From: Methanobacteriaceae archaeon
Lineage (GTDB): Archaea; Methanobacteriota; Methanobacteria; Methanobacteriales; Methanobacteriaceae
Direction: 5' to 3'
Length of the DNA: 15,666 bases
Assembly: GCA_900766745.1 (NCBI GenBank)
Contig: CAAFWR010000027.1
Location: 1-15,666 of the forward strand
Shown here: positions 1-8,328 of the stretch, piece after piece
How the letters are laid out: every line of letters starts with the position of its first letter
How positions within the stretch are numbered: position 1 is the first letter of the stretch
Notes under the pieces: generated by a model
The model's database searches: none
What the model was told of the DNA's origin: nothing
What the model saw: only the letters and a program-made list of their open reading frames with translations
Position numbers and translations under genes: made by a program

Positions 1-1
1 A

Positions 2-880
2 ATTACTTTCCGAAACTTCAATTTTACTAACGGTTCTGGAGGAGCAATACAATGGAATGGAAACAACGGAATATTAAAAAATTGTAACTTTATCAACAAC
101 ACTTCTCCATGGGGTGGTGCTGTTTGGTGGGTTGGTATTAATGGTACTTTGAGTAAATGTAGTTTCTCTACTAATTCTGCAGATTATGGTGGTGCTGTTT
201 GCTGGGATAATGTTACTGGTATTTTAACTGGTTGTACTTTCACAAGTAATGCTGCCACTACTAGAGGAGGTGCTGTATACTGGACATCAAATGGTGCTAA
301 TGGTAAATTAACTGATTCTACATTCACTTATAATACTTCTAATGAAAGAGGTGGTGCAGTTTGTTGGAATAGTATTAATGGTACTTTAACTAATTCTATT
401 TTTATTAAGAACTTTGCTCTTAGTGCTGGTGGTGGTATTTATTGGATGGATCGTGATGGTAAATTATCTGATTCTACTTTCACTAGCAATAGTGTTAATA
501 ACACAGGAGGAGGTATTTATTGGTCAGGCAATAATGGTATTTTAAATAATTGTATTTTTAATAATAATACTGCTAAGTATTTTGCTGGTGCTATTCGTTG
601 CTATGCTACAGGTTCTATGAACAATTGTACTTTTATTAATAACGGATTGTTTGATACTAATGATAAATATAATGGAATTCACGTAGAAAACAATTTAACC
701 ATAAACGGAGGAAAAGGTATTGTAATCATACGCACTGCAGGAACATTATTCGGCATTTCAATCGTAGTTTTAAACAATGAAACATATTATTATCCCCCAA
801 ATACGAATATTAATTTACCAAACAAAAAACAATATGAAATAAATAAACTCTCCTCATTACAAGAAAATCATAATAACTAA
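2..880 (+). CDS. Adhesin-like surface protein, C-terminal part (5' end outside window)
   Basis: The frame is open from base 2 to the TAA at 878-880, so this is the last 292 residues of a longer gene. The TTG at 149 is only an internal codon. Residues 13-214 form eight repeats of 25-28 residues of the pattern GG(A/G)(V/I)xW...G.L..C/S.F..N, typical of right-handed parallel beta-helix adhesin-like proteins that are abundant in Methanobrevibacter and Methanosphaera. The non-repeat tail (about 215-292) has a hydrophobic beta-type stretch near 234-256, a Tyr-Tyr-Tyr-Pro-Pro motif at 262-266 and a polar end. No clear membrane anchor or pseudomurein-binding domain is visible in this part. The likely role is an extracellular adhesin or cell-wall protein; the ligand is unknown. 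Signal peptide and N-terminal domains lie outside the window. Confidence 0.85.
   Translation: MTFRNFNFTNGSGGAIQWNGNNGILKNCNFINNTSPWGGAVWWVGINGTLSKCSFSTNSADYGGAVCWDNVTGILTGCTFTSNAATTRGGAVYWTSNGANGKLTDSTFTYNTSNERGGAVCWNSINGTLTNSIFIKNFALSAGGGIYWMDRDGKLSDSTFTSNSVNNTGGGIYWSGNNGILNNCIFNNNTAKYFAGAIRCYATGSMNNCTFINNGLFDTNDKYNGIHVENNLTINGGKGIVIIRTAGTLFGISIVVLNNETYYYPPNTNINLPNKKQYEINKLSSLQENHNN
38..643 (+). repeat. Tandem in-frame repeats (beta-helix coils) of the adhesin-like gene
   Basis: Eight units begin at 38, 113, 188, 266, 350, 428, 506 and 584, with periods of 75, 75, 78, 84, 78, 78 and 78 bases (25-28 codons). Each starts with two or three Gly codons, then an aromatic residue, then Gly-x-Leu and an Asn-rich turn. 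Units 4 and 6 share a 27-base stretch (302-328 against 458-484) with only two differences, which suggests recent duplication or recombination between units. The last unit is degenerate (Ala-Gly-Ala-Ile). Confidence 0.85.
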
Positions 881-891
881 AAATTGATGGT

Positions 892-900
892 CTTTTTTTT
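892..900 (+). terminator. Oligo-T terminator after the adhesin-like gene
   Basis: A run of eight T (893-900) begins 13 bases after the stop codon, before the tRNA cluster. No strong hairpin precedes it. Archaeal RNA polymerase stops at such T tracts without a hairpin. Confidence 0.6.
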
Positions 901-933
901 ATAGATTTGTAGTTACATTTATAAATGATGTAA

Positions 934-941
934 GATATAAA
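934..941 (+). promoter_or_regulatory. TATA box for tRNA-Thr
   Basis: GATATAAA lies 31-38 bases upstream of the mature tRNA-Thr 5' end. This would start transcription a few bases before the tRNA, leaving a short leader for RNase P to remove. A second AT-rich TATA-like site (TTTATAAA, near 918-926) is farther away and less likely. Confidence 0.5.
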
Positions 942-971
942 TTATTTTGTTGTAGAATTTTTATTATATAT

Positions 972-1045
<74 letters not shown>

Positions 1046-1101
1046 TTAGGTTTTTTTAGAAAACTGAAATTATCTTGATTATAAGCATGTAAAACAAAAT
1101 G

Positions 1102-1109
1102 TTTATATA
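1102..1109 (+). promoter_or_regulatory. TATA box for the tRNA-Pro / tRNA-Tyr unit
   Basis: A perfect TTTATATA, the methanogen box A consensus, is preceded by an A-rich stretch that could be the TFB recognition element. The expected start near 1130 gives a leader of about 35 bases before tRNA-Pro. Confidence 0.65.
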
Positions 1110-1166
1110 TTATGATAGAGATAATTATTAAAAGTATGACATTATGTTATGCACTTCATTAGTAAT

Positions 1167-1241
<75 letters not shown>

Positions 1242-1247
1242 TTTTGT

Positions 1248-1321
<74 letters not shown>

Positions 1322-1374
1322 TTTTATTATCAAGTTTGTAAAGATAACTCTTTTAATGAGTATAAATAGATACA

Positions 1375-1382
1375 TTTATATA
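1375..1382 (+). promoter_or_regulatory. TATA box for the tRNA-Asp / tRNA-Lys (and possibly rpoH) unit
   Basis: Perfect TTTATATA in the 134-base spacer between tRNA-Tyr and tRNA-Asp. The expected start near 1402-1407 gives a leader of about 50 bases. Weaker TATA-like sites at 1411-1418 and 1430-1438 lie closer to the tRNA, so the exact promoter is uncertain. The rest of the spacer is featureless AT-rich DNA. Confidence 0.5.
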
Positions 1383-1455
1383 TTATATTTTACAAATTTT
1401 ATAATAATTCTTATATTTAATTATTAGTTAAATATAATTCATAATTTAAATATTT

Positions 1456-1527
1456 GCCCTGGTGGTGTAGGGGCTATCATGTGGGCCTGTCGAGCCCGCG
1501 ACTCGGGTTCAAATCCCGGCCAGGGCG
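1456..1527 (+). tRNA. tRNA-Asp (anticodon GTC)
   Basis: The acceptor arms GCCCTGG and CCAGGGC pair perfectly. The anticodon arm TGGGC/GCCCG encloses CTGTCGA with anticodon GTC. The discriminator is G, the identity base for tRNA-Asp. Length is 72 bases with no encoded CCA. It is followed after 33 bases by tRNA-Lys. Confidence 0.95.
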
Positions 1528-1559
1528 CTTCAAATATTTAATTTATATCATTTGTATTT

Positions 1560-1634
<75 letters not shown>

Positions 1635-1642
1635 CTTCTAAT

Positions 1643-1650
1643 TTTATATT
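1643..1650 (+). promoter_or_regulatory. Possible TATA box for rpoH
   Basis: TTTATATT lies between tRNA-Lys and rpoH. Start of transcription would fall near 1668-1672, just before the GGAGG at 1674-1678, giving a very short leader of about 15-18 bases. The alternative is read-through from the tRNA promoter upstream. The surroundings are AT-rich, so a chance match is possible. Confidence 0.35.
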
Positions 1651-1686
1651 TTAATATTTTAACTTTTCTAGCTGGAGGAAAAAAAT

Positions 1687-1923
1687 TTGTCAAAAATAGA
1701 TATATTAGAACATAAACTTGTTCCAAAACATGAAATCATGTCTGATTCTGAAATTGAAGAAGAACTTGGTAATGCTGATTTTGAAATTGATAATCTTCCT
1801 AAAATAAAAATTGATGATCCTGTGATTAAAAATATTGGTGCTGAAGCAGATGATATTTTAAGAATTACACGTGAAAGTCAAACTGCAGGTACTTTTATTA
1901 CTTATAGGATTGTTGAAGAGTAG
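1687..1923 (+). CDS. rpoH: DNA-directed RNA polymerase subunit H (Rpo5)
   Basis: The 78-residue product is full length for archaeal subunit H, which matches the C-terminal domain of eukaryotic Rpb5. It binds the jaw of the polymerase, near downstream DNA. The C-terminal half is the conserved core: an LPKI...DDPVIKNIGAE segment (about 37-53) followed by GDxLRI-type DDILRITRES and the ending FITYRIVEE. The N-terminal third is acidic and variable. The start is TTG at 1687, eight bases after GGAGG (1674-1678); no ATG gives the conserved N-terminus. It leads the RNA polymerase gene cluster as in other archaea, but is set apart from rpoB2 by a long spacer. Confidence 0.95.
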   Translation: MSKIDILEHKLVPKHEIMSDSEIEEELGNADFEIDNLPKIKIDDPVIKNIGAEADDILRITRESQTAGTFITYRIVEE

Positions 1924-1976
1924 GATTATTTTTAATATAATTTTAGAATAAGTGTTAATTTAGTATATGAATTCAA

Positions 1977-1989
1977 TTTTTTTATTTTT
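1977..1989 (+). terminator. T-rich terminator-like tract after rpoH
   Basis: Seven T (1977-1983), one A and five T (1985-1989) stand 54 bases after the rpoH stop and just before a new TATA box. This suggests that at least part of the rpoH transcription ends here. No hairpin of note precedes it. Confidence 0.45.
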
Positions 1990-1997
1990 AGAAATTC

Positions 1998-2005
1998 TAT
2001 ATATA
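1998..2005 (+). promoter_or_regulatory. TATA box for the rpoB2 operon leader
   Basis: TATATATA stands in the rpoH-rpoB2 spacer. The expected start, about 22-27 bases after the box, is near 2025-2030. That leaves a leader of about 155 bases before rpoB2 and puts the hairpin at 2031-2049 at the 5' end of the RNA. No equally good box lies closer to rpoB2. Confidence 0.5.
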
Positions 2006-2030
2006 ATAAATTTGAACTTGATTTGAGAGG

Positions 2031-2049
2031 AATTATCTAGGAGATAGTT
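2031..2049 (+). promoter_or_regulatory. Small hairpin enclosing a ribosome binding site in the rpoB2 leader
   Basis: The arms AATTATCT (2031-2038) and AGATAGTT (2042-2049) pair over eight positions with one G-T, around the loop AGG (2039-2041). The ribosome binding site AGGAG (2039-2043) is partly in the loop and partly in the stem, and the ATG of a nine-codon frame follows directly at 2050. As RNA it could mask that site; as DNA it could be an operator near the transcription start. The structure is seen in the sequence; the function is inferred. Confidence 0.4.
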
Positions 2050-2079
2050 ATGAGTAAATTAAGAATAATAATCAAATGA
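2050..2079 (+). CDS. Possible nine-residue leader peptide upstream of rpoB2
   Basis: ATG at 2050 opens nine codons (MSKLRIIIK) before TGA at 2077-2079. AGGAG at 2039-2043 is six bases upstream, the same spacing as for rpoB2, rpoB1, rps7 and rps10 here. The peptide is basic and isoleucine-rich (three ATA/ATC codons in a row). It sits between a predicted promoter and a stem-loop with a T-rich tail. It may be a translated leader, a gene remnant or chance; nothing comparable is recognised. Confidence 0.25.
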   Translation: MSKLRIIIK

Positions 2080-2084
2080 ATTAT

Positions 2085-2132
2085 TAATAAGAATTTTATT
2101 TAGGTTATTCCTAATCTTATTATTTATTTTTA
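2085..2132 (+). terminator. Bulged stem-loop with T-rich tail (attenuator-like) before rpoB2
   Basis: TAATAAGA (2085-2092) pairs with TCTTATTA (2115-2122). Inside, TTAGG (2100-2104) pairs with CCTAA (2110-2114) around the loop TTATT. A seven-base bulge (2093-2099) is on the left side only. A T-rich stretch (2123-2132 and beyond) follows. The arrangement looks like a weak intrinsic terminator placed between the leader frame and rpoB2. The stem is AT-rich, so its stability is modest. Confidence 0.35.
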
Positions 2133-2182
2133 TTTAGTTAATTATTTTTACTGTAATATTTACATAATGCTGGAGGATGTCT

Positions 2183-3733
2183 ATGACAGAGAATAACTGG
2201 GATTTAGTGGATTCATTTTTCGATGAGTATGATTTAGTGGATCATCATATTAAATCATACAACGATTTTGTAAATAATAGGATACAAAATATAATCGATA
2301 TTACTGAACCTATTTCTTTAGAAGATGAAAATGGTAAAAAATATACTTTAAAAACTGGTAAAGTCCATATTAAAAAACCTTTTACTAAAGAAGCTGACGG
2401 TTCAGAAAGTACGATTTATCCTACTGAAGCAAGACTTAGAAATTTAAATTATTCTGCTCACATGTACTTAGAAATGGCATTAAACGCAGAAGATGAAGAC
2501 AATGAACTAGAAGAAGTATACATCGGTGAACTACCTGTAATGCTTAAATCTGATATTTGTCATTTAAATGGTCTGACTGATGAAGAATTGGTTGACAATG
2601 GCGAAGATCCACAGGATTTAGGAGGATACTTTATTGTAAATGGTTCTGAAAGAGCTGTTGTTACAATGGAAGAAATTGCACCAAATAAAATAATTCTTGA
2701 ACGTATTGGGGAGCCAGAAGAGAGGAGAGCTAAAGCTATTGTAACTTCTATTAAAAGTGGTTTTAGAGCAAGAATTTCATTGGAATATAAAAAGCCTCGT
2801 AAAAAAGGTGTTTTCTTAAGAATTTCTTTCCCATATGTTCCAGGGGAAGTTCCACTTGTAATTCTACTTAGAGCTTTAGGTTTAGCTACTGATGAAGAAA
2901 TCATTACTGCAATTACTGATGATTTCAACTATCAAATGATTATTGCAGACGATATTCAGGTTTCTAATGAAGCATTAAAATTAGATCAAGAAAAATTAGT
3001 TGAAATGTCTCAAGAGGAAAGAAGGGAATACTTGCAAACAGCTGCTATTAAATATATTGGTAATCGTGTAGCTAAAGGTATGAACGAGGATTATCGTGAA
3101 AAACGTGCTAGAGATGTAATCAACCGTTATTTATTACCTCACATGGGTATTGAAGAAGACAGATGTAGAGATAAAGCTATTTATCTTGCTGAAATGACTG
3201 AAATGTTACTTCAAGTTATTCACGGTGAAAGGGAACCTCACGATAAGGACCACTACACCAACAAAAGACTCAGAGTTTCTGGTGACTTGATGGAAGATTT
3301 ATTTAGAGTTGCATATACCAGCTTAACAAGGGATATGAGTTATCAGCTTGAAAGAACATTGTCACGTCATAAAGAACTTTCCATTAGTCATGCTGTTCGT
3401 TCCGATGTTTTAACTGAAAATATTAAACATGCTATTGCTACTGGTAATTGGGTAGGTGGAAGAGCAGGTGTAAGCCAATTGTTAGATAGAACAAGTTATA
3501 TGGGAACCTTATCTCACTTAAGACGTGTTGTATCACCATTAACAAGAAGTCAACCTCACTTTGAAGCTAGGGATTTGCACCCAACCCAATTCGGTAAGAT
3601 TTGTCCAAACGAAACCCCAGAGGGACCTAATTGTGGTTTGGTAAAAAACTTAGCGCTTATGTGTAATATTTCAGAAGGGTCTGATGAAAAAGAAATTAAA
3701 GATGTAATTGAAAAAATGAATGTATTGGATTAA
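2183..3733 (+). CDS. rpoB2: DNA-directed RNA polymerase subunit B'' (N-terminal half of the second largest subunit)
   Basis: The 516-residue product is the N-terminal half of archaeal subunit B, split in methanogens. It carries the protrusion, lobe and fork regions of the catalytic core. The conserved NGSERAVVTMEEIAPN segment lies near residues 155-170. Close to the C-terminus, residues 463-487 (RDLHPTQFGKICPNETPEGPNCGLV) form the fork-loop region just before the natural split. The start is placed at ATG 2183: GGAGG at 2172-2176 gives a six-base spacing, while the in-frame ATG at 2177 touches the binding site and would add only Met-Ser. rpoB1 follows 15 bases after the stop. The C-terminus (...IEKMNVLD) is where B'' proteins end, so this is no frameshift. 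Confidence 0.97.
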   Translation: MTENNWDLVDSFFDEYDLVDHHIKSYNDFVNNRIQNIIDITEPISLEDENGKKYTLKTGKVHIKKPFTKEADGSESTIYPTEARLRNLNYSAHMYLEMALNAEDEDNELEEVYIGELPVMLKSDICHLNGLTDEELVDNGEDPQDLGGYFIVNGSERAVVTMEEIAPNKIILERIGEPEERRAKAIVTSIKSGFRARISLEYKKPRKKGVFLRISFPYVPGEVPLVILLRALGLATDEEIITAITDDFNYQMIIADDIQVSNEALKLDQEKLVEMSQEERREYLQTAAIKYIGNRVAKGMNEDYREKRARDVINRYLLPHMGIEEDRCRDKAIYLAEMTEMLLQVIHGEREPHDKDHYTNKRLRVSGDLMEDLFRVAYTSLTRDMSYQLERTLSRHKELSISHAVRSDVLTENIKHAIATGNWVGGRAGVSQLLDRTSYMGTLSHLRRVVSPLTRSQPHFEARDLHPTQFGKICPNETPEGPNCGLVKNLALMCNISEGSDEKEIKDVIEKMNVLD

Positions 3734-3748
3734 TTTTGGAGGGATTTT

Positions 3749-5653
3749 TTGTCTAATGAAAATAAAACTATAACACAGGAAGAAGATTCTGAAATAGTTT
3801 CTGATGCTGAACCAAAAGTTGTTGCTTTTAGTAGTAATGAAATAGCACCATCTAAAATTTATTTAAACGGCGAACTTTTAGGTTCTTGTGAAAATCCTAA
3901 AGAGTTTACTCAGGAAATGAGAGCAAAAAGAAGAGCTGGTGAGATTTCCCATGAAATGAATATTACTTATTATGAAGAGAATAATGAGATTTATATATTC
4001 AACGACTCTGGGAGAGCTAGAAGACCTTTAATTATAGTTGAAAATGGTCAACCACTCCTTAAAGAAGAAGATTTAGCTAAAGTTTCTAAAGGAACCTTAA
4101 AATGGAATGATTTAATTAGCAATGGAATCATTGAGTATTTAGATGCAGAAGAGGAAGAAAACTCTTATATCGCAATGAGTTTAGCTGATTTAAATGAGGA
4201 TCATACTCATTTGGAAATTGACCCTGCTACTATGTTGGGAATTTGTGCAGGTATTATTCCATTTTCTGATCACAACTCTTCTCCAAGGAATACAATGGAA
4301 GCAGGGATGACAAAGCAAGCTCTTGGTTTGTATGTATCTAACTATGCTTTACGTACTGATACCAGGGCACATTTATTACACCACCCTCAATCTCCTATTG
4401 TTAAAACACGTATTATTGACACAACTAATTATGATAAAAGACCTTCAGGTCAAAACTTTGTTGTAGCGTTAATGTCTTATGAAGGATACAACATGGAAGA
4501 CGCAATGGTTATAAATAAAGGTTCTCTTGAAAGAGGACTTGCAAGATCATCTTTCTTTAGGGCATATGATACTGCTGAGAAAAGATATCCTGGTGGACAA
4601 GAAGATAAATTTGAAGTTCCTGATAAAAACATTAAAGGATACAGATCTGAAGAAGCTTACAGGTTCTTAGATGAAGATGGTGTCGTTAATCCGGAATCTG
4701 AAGTTAGTTCTGGTGATGTATTAATCGGTAAAACTTCTCCTCCAAGATTTTTAGAAGAAATTGATGAATTTGGTACTGTCGCTGAGAAAAGAAGAGAAAC
4801 TTCTGTAACTGTTAGACATGGTGAAAAAGGTATTGTCGATGCGGTTCTTTTAACTGAAACTACTGAAGGAAGTAGATTAGCTAAAATTAGGGTAAGGGAT
4901 ACACGTCAACCAGAATTCGGTGATAAATTTGCATCAAGACACGGTCAGAAAGGGGTTCTTGGTCTTATTTTATCTCCAGAAGACGTTCCATTTACTGAAA
5001 GTGGTGTTGTACCAGATTTAATAGTAAATCCTCACGCTATTCCTTCAAGGATGTCTGTAGGTCAAGTATTGGAAATGGTTGCTGGTAAAGCGGGTTGTTT
5101 AGAAGGTGAACGTATTGACGGTACTCCTTTTAACACAAATCTCGAAAAAGAAATTAAAAAACAGCTAATTGATAATGGTTTTGAATCAGCGGGTTGTGAA
5201 TCATTATATAATGGTGTAACTGGTGAAAGAATAGATGCAGAAATCTTCATCGGTGTTGCATATTATCAGAAATTACACCACATGACTACTGATAAAGTAT
5301 ATGCTCGTTCTAGAGGTCCTGTACAAGTACTTACACGTCAACCTACTGAAGGTAGGGCTCGTGAAGGTGGTTTAAGATTTGGAGAAATGGAAAGGGATTG
5401 TCTTATTGCACACGGTGCTGCTCTCACATTAAAAGAAAGACTTTTAGATGAATCAGATAAATATGAAGCTATTGTATGTGAGAAATGTGGTATGTTAGCT
5501 GTTGAAGATAAAATTAAAAATAAAGTCTACTGTCCAATTTGTGGTGATGTTGAAACATACCCTGTTGAGATTTCATATGCATTTAAATTATTATTAGATG
5601 AGCTTAAGAGTTTATGTATTTTCCCTAAATTAGAATTAGGAGACAAAGTATAA
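3749..5653 (+). CDS. rpoB1: DNA-directed RNA polymerase subunit B' (C-terminal half of the second largest subunit)
   Basis: The 634-residue product carries the catalytic part of subunit [13 protein letters not shown] at residues 245-256 is the conserved active-site segment. [11 protein letters not shown] at 393-403 is the hybrid-binding segment with its conserved basic residues. The C-terminal clamp has a zinc site of C577, C580, C595 and C598 (CEKC...CPIC). The first ~25 residues are acidic and low in complexity, and make it slightly longer than I recall for the family (about 600-610). The start is TTG at 3749, after GGAGGG (3738-3743). An 18-base gap leads to rpoA1. It pairs with the product of rpoB2 to form one functional B subunit. 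Confidence 0.97.
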   Translation: MSNENKTITQEEDSEIVSDAEPKVVAFSSNEIAPSKIYLNGELLGSCENPKEFTQEMRAKRRAGEISHEMNITYYEENNEIYIFNDSGRARRPLIIVENGQPLLKEEDLAKVSKGTLKWNDLISNGIIEYLDAEEEENSYIAMSLADLNEDHTHLEIDPATMLGICAGIIPFSDHNSSPRNTMEAGMTKQALGLYVSNYALRTDTRAHLLHHPQSPIVKTRIIDTTNYDKRPSGQNFVVALMSYEGYNMEDAMVINKGSLERGLARSSFFRAYDTAEKRYPGGQEDKFEVPDKNIKGYRSEEAYRFLDEDGVVNPESEVSSGDVLIGKTSPPRFLEEIDEFGTVAEKRRETSVTVRHGEKGIVDAVLLTETTEGSRLAKIRVRDTRQPEFGDKFASRHGQKGVLGLILSPEDVPFTESGVVPDLIVNPHAIPSRMSVGQVLEMVAGKAGCLEGERIDGTPFNTNLEKEIKKQLIDNGFESAGCESLYNGVTGERIDAEIFIGVAYYQKLHHMTTDKVYARSRGPVQVLTRQPTEGRAREGGLRFGEMERDCLIAHGAALTLKERLLDESDKYEAIVCEKCGMLAVEDKIKNKVYCPICGDVETYPVEISYAFKLLLDELKSLCIFPKLELGDKV

Positions 5654-5671
5654 GTATATGGAGGAATTATT

Positions 5672-8320
5672 TTGAGTGATAGTTTTATTAAGAGAATTGA
5701 GCAAATTAATTTTGGTTTAATGTCTCCTGAAGACATTCGTAACATGTCTGTAGTTAGAATCGAAACACCAGATACTTATGATGAAGATGGATATCCTATT
5801 GAAGGGGGATTAATGGACCGTCGTTTAGGCGTTATTGACCCTTCATTAAACTGTCGTTCTTGCGGTTATAAAGGTGGAGAATGTCAAGGACACTTTGGTA
5901 GTATTGAACTTGCAAGACCTGTTATTCATGTCGGTTTCGGTGATATTATCCATAAAATATTACGTTCAACTTGTAACGAATGTGGAAGAGTTCTTTTAAC
6001 TGAAAGTGAGATTGATGAATATACTGAAAGGATTAAAGAAGCACAAGATCATGGAGTTAGCTTAAATAATCTTTTAAAAGACATTTATAATGAAGCTCGT
6101 CGTGAGGTTTGCCCACATTGTGAAGCAGAACAAGAGGAAATCACAATTGATAAGCCAGTTTCAATCAACCAAGGTGATTATAAGTTAACTGCTTCAGAAG
6201 TTCGTGAAAGACTTGAAAGAATTTCAGACAGGGATGCTTTTGTTTTAGGTGTTAATCCTGAAGTAGCTAGACCAGAATGGTTGGTTTTAACAGTATTACC
6301 AGTTCCTCCAGTTACTGTAAGGCCTTCTATTACTTTAGACACTGGTGAACGTTCTGAGGATGATTTAACCCACAAACTTGTAGATATTTTAAGAATTAAC
6401 CAACGTTTAATTGAAAATATGGAAGCAGGAGCTCCTCAACTCATTGTAGAAGATTTATGGGAATTATTGCAGTATCATGTAACTACTTACTTTGACAATG
6501 AAGCTTCTGGTGTACCTCCAGCAAGACATAGGTCTGGAAGACCATTAAAAACACTTGCTCAAAGACTTAAAGGAAAAGAAGGAAGGTTTAGAAGTAATCT
6601 TTCAGGTAAACGTGTAAATTTCTCTGCACGTACTGTAATTTCACCCGATCCAAACATAAGTATCAATGAAGTAGGTGTCCCAGAAATGATTGCTAAAGAG
6701 GTCACCGTTCCAGCTTATGTTAATGATTGGAATATGGATGAAATGAGAAAATACATTGAAAATGGACCTAATGTTCACCCTGGAGCTAATTACGTAATAA
6801 GATTAGATGGAAGAAAAATTAGGGTCTTAGAAGAAACAAAAGATTTAATCTTAGAACAATTAGAACCAGGATTTATCATCGAAAGACATTTAAAAGATGG
6901 TGATATGGTTTTATTCAACCGTCAACCTTCACTTCACAGAATGAGTATGATGGCTCATGAAGTAAGAGTATTGCCTTACAAAACCTTTAGATTAAATCTC
7001 TGTGTATGTCCTCCATACAATGCTGATTTCGATGGAGACGAAATGAACATGCATGTTTTCCAAACTGATGAATCTAGAGCAGAAGCTAAAAGTTTAATGC
7101 GTGTACAAGAACACATTCTTTCACCAAGGTTCGGCGGACCAATTATTGGAGCTATTCACGACCACATTTCAGGAGCATACATCTTAACAAGAACTGGAAC
7201 AGAATTTGATGAAGAAACAGCTTTCCAAATCATAAGAAAATCTCATTTAAAATTACCAAAACGTAAACACGAAAATTGGACTGGTAAAGAATTATTCAGC
7301 TTATTATTACCAGAAGACTTAAATCTTAATTATAAAGCTGAAATCTGTAATAAATGTGATGAATGTAAAGGAGAAGCTTGTGAATACGATGCATATGTTG
7401 TAATTAAAGATGGCCAACTTTTAAGTGGAGCTATTGATGAAAAAGCATATGGATCTTTTTCAGGAAGAATTCTTGATAAAATCGTTAAAGATTACGGTGC
7501 AGACAGAGCTAGTGAATTCCTTGACCGTTCAACTGACTTAGCTATTTGTGGTATTATGCAAAATGGTATTACTACAAGTACTAATGACGAAGAAATTCCA
7601 GATGAAGCACAAGAAAGAATTAACGAGCACTTAAATAAAGCTGAAGCTAAAGTAGATGATCTTATTAGAAGTTATGAAGATGGTTACCTTGAAGCTTTAC
7701 CGGGTAGAAGCCTTGAAGAAACTCTTGAGATGAGAATCATGCAAGTACTAGGGGAAGCAAGGGACGGTTCTGGTAATATTGCAGAAGATTACCTTAAAAT
7801 GGATGAATACATTGACGGTAGAAGAGCACGTCTTCCAAACTACTCTGTAATCATGGCACGTACTGGTGCAAGGGCATCTATGTTGAACCTTACTCAGATT
7901 ACAGCTTGTGTAGGTCAGCAAGCGGTTCGTGGTGGACGTATTCACAGAGGATACATTGACAGAACTTTACCTCACTTTAAGAAAAAAGAACTTGGGGCAA
8001 AAGCAAAAGGATTTGTACATTCCAGTTACAAACACGGTTTAGATCCAATTGAATTCTTTTTCCACGCAATGGGTGGAAGAGAAGGATTAGTAGATACAGC
8101 TATTCGTACTGCACAATCTGGTTATATGCAAAGAAGACTTGTAAACGCACTTCAGGACTTACAAGTAAAACCTTCTGGACTTGTAACTGATAATCAGGGA
8201 ATGGTTATACAAACTATGTTTGGTGAAGATGGAGTGGATCCAGCTAAAAGTGATTTCGGAAAAGTAGCTGATCTTGATAAGATTATAGATGAAATGAGAA
8301 TCAAAAATCCGGCTAAATAG
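5672..8320 (+). CDS. rpoA1: DNA-directed RNA polymerase subunit A' (N-terminal part of the largest subunit)
   Basis: The 882-residue product is of usual length for A'. Clamp zinc sites are visible: C61, C64, C71 and H74 (CRSC...CQGH), and C101, C104, C147 and C150. The catalytic loop [10 protein letters not shown] has its three magnesium-binding Asp at 452, 454 and 456. [23 protein letters not shown] and [12 protein letters not shown] are the expected core motifs. Beyond the active site, residues 559-570 hold a compact cysteine cluster, C-x2-C-x2-C-x4-C (C559, C562, C565, C570), not one of the classical clamp sites. The C-terminus lies before the trigger-loop region, which is supplied by rpoA2. 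The start is TTG at 5672, seven bases after GGAGG (5660-5664). Confidence 0.97.
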   Translation: MSDSFIKRIEQINFGLMSPEDIRNMSVVRIETPDTYDEDGYPIEGGLMDRRLGVIDPSLNCRSCGYKGGECQGHFGSIELARPVIHVGFGDIIHKILRSTCNECGRVLLTESEIDEYTERIKEAQDHGVSLNNLLKDIYNEARREVCPHCEAEQEEITIDKPVSINQGDYKLTASEVRERLERISDRDAFVLGVNPEVARPEWLVLTVLPVPPVTVRPSITLDTGERSEDDLTHKLVDILRINQRLIENMEAGAPQLIVEDLWELLQYHVTTYFDNEASGVPPARHRSGRPLKTLAQRLKGKEGRFRSNLSGKRVNFSARTVISPDPNISINEVGVPEMIAKEVTVPAYVNDWNMDEMRKYIENGPNVHPGANYVIRLDGRKIRVLEETKDLILEQLEPGFIIERHLKDGDMVLFNRQPSLHRMSMMAHEVRVLPYKTFRLNLCVCPPYNADFDGDEMNMHVFQTDESRAEAKSLMRVQEHILSPRFGGPIIGAIHDHISGAYILTRTGTEFDEETAFQIIRKSHLKLPKRKHENWTGKELFSLLLPEDLNLNYKAEICNKCDECKGEACEYDAYVVIKDGQLLSGAIDEKAYGSFSGRILDKIVKDYGADRASEFLDRSTDLAICGIMQNGITTSTNDEEIPDEAQERINEHLNKAEAKVDDLIRSYEDGYLEALPGRSLEETLEMRIMQVLGEARDGSGNIAEDYLKMDEYIDGRRARLPNYSVIMARTGARASMLNLTQITACVGQQAVRGGRIHRGYIDRTLPHFKKKELGAKAKGFVHSSYKHGLDPIEFFFHAMGGREGLVDTAIRTAQSGYMQRRLVNALQDLQVKPSGLVTDNQGMVIQTMFGEDGVDPAKSDFGKVADLDKIIDEMRIKNPAK

Positions 8321-8328
8321 GTGTCAGT

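Noticed and set aside
38..643. Regular ~78-base periodicity as a possible CRISPR array
   Set aside because: The repeats are in frame, degenerate at the DNA level and encode beta-helix coils; there are no identical repeats with unique spacers.
1542..1548. TTTATAT as a separate promoter for tRNA-Lys
   Set aside because: Only 19 bases before the tRNA; transcription would start inside the mature sequence. Co-transcription with tRNA-Asp is more likely.
2560..2928. 122-residue open frame on the - strand inside rpoB2
   Set aside because: Lies fully antisense to a conserved gene; its composition mirrors the + strand codons and it has no family likeness.
3731..3751. Break between rpoB2 and rpoB1 as a possible frameshift or nonsense mutation
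   Set aside because: The B''/B' split is a normal methanogen trait; rpoB1 has its own GGAGG and start codon.
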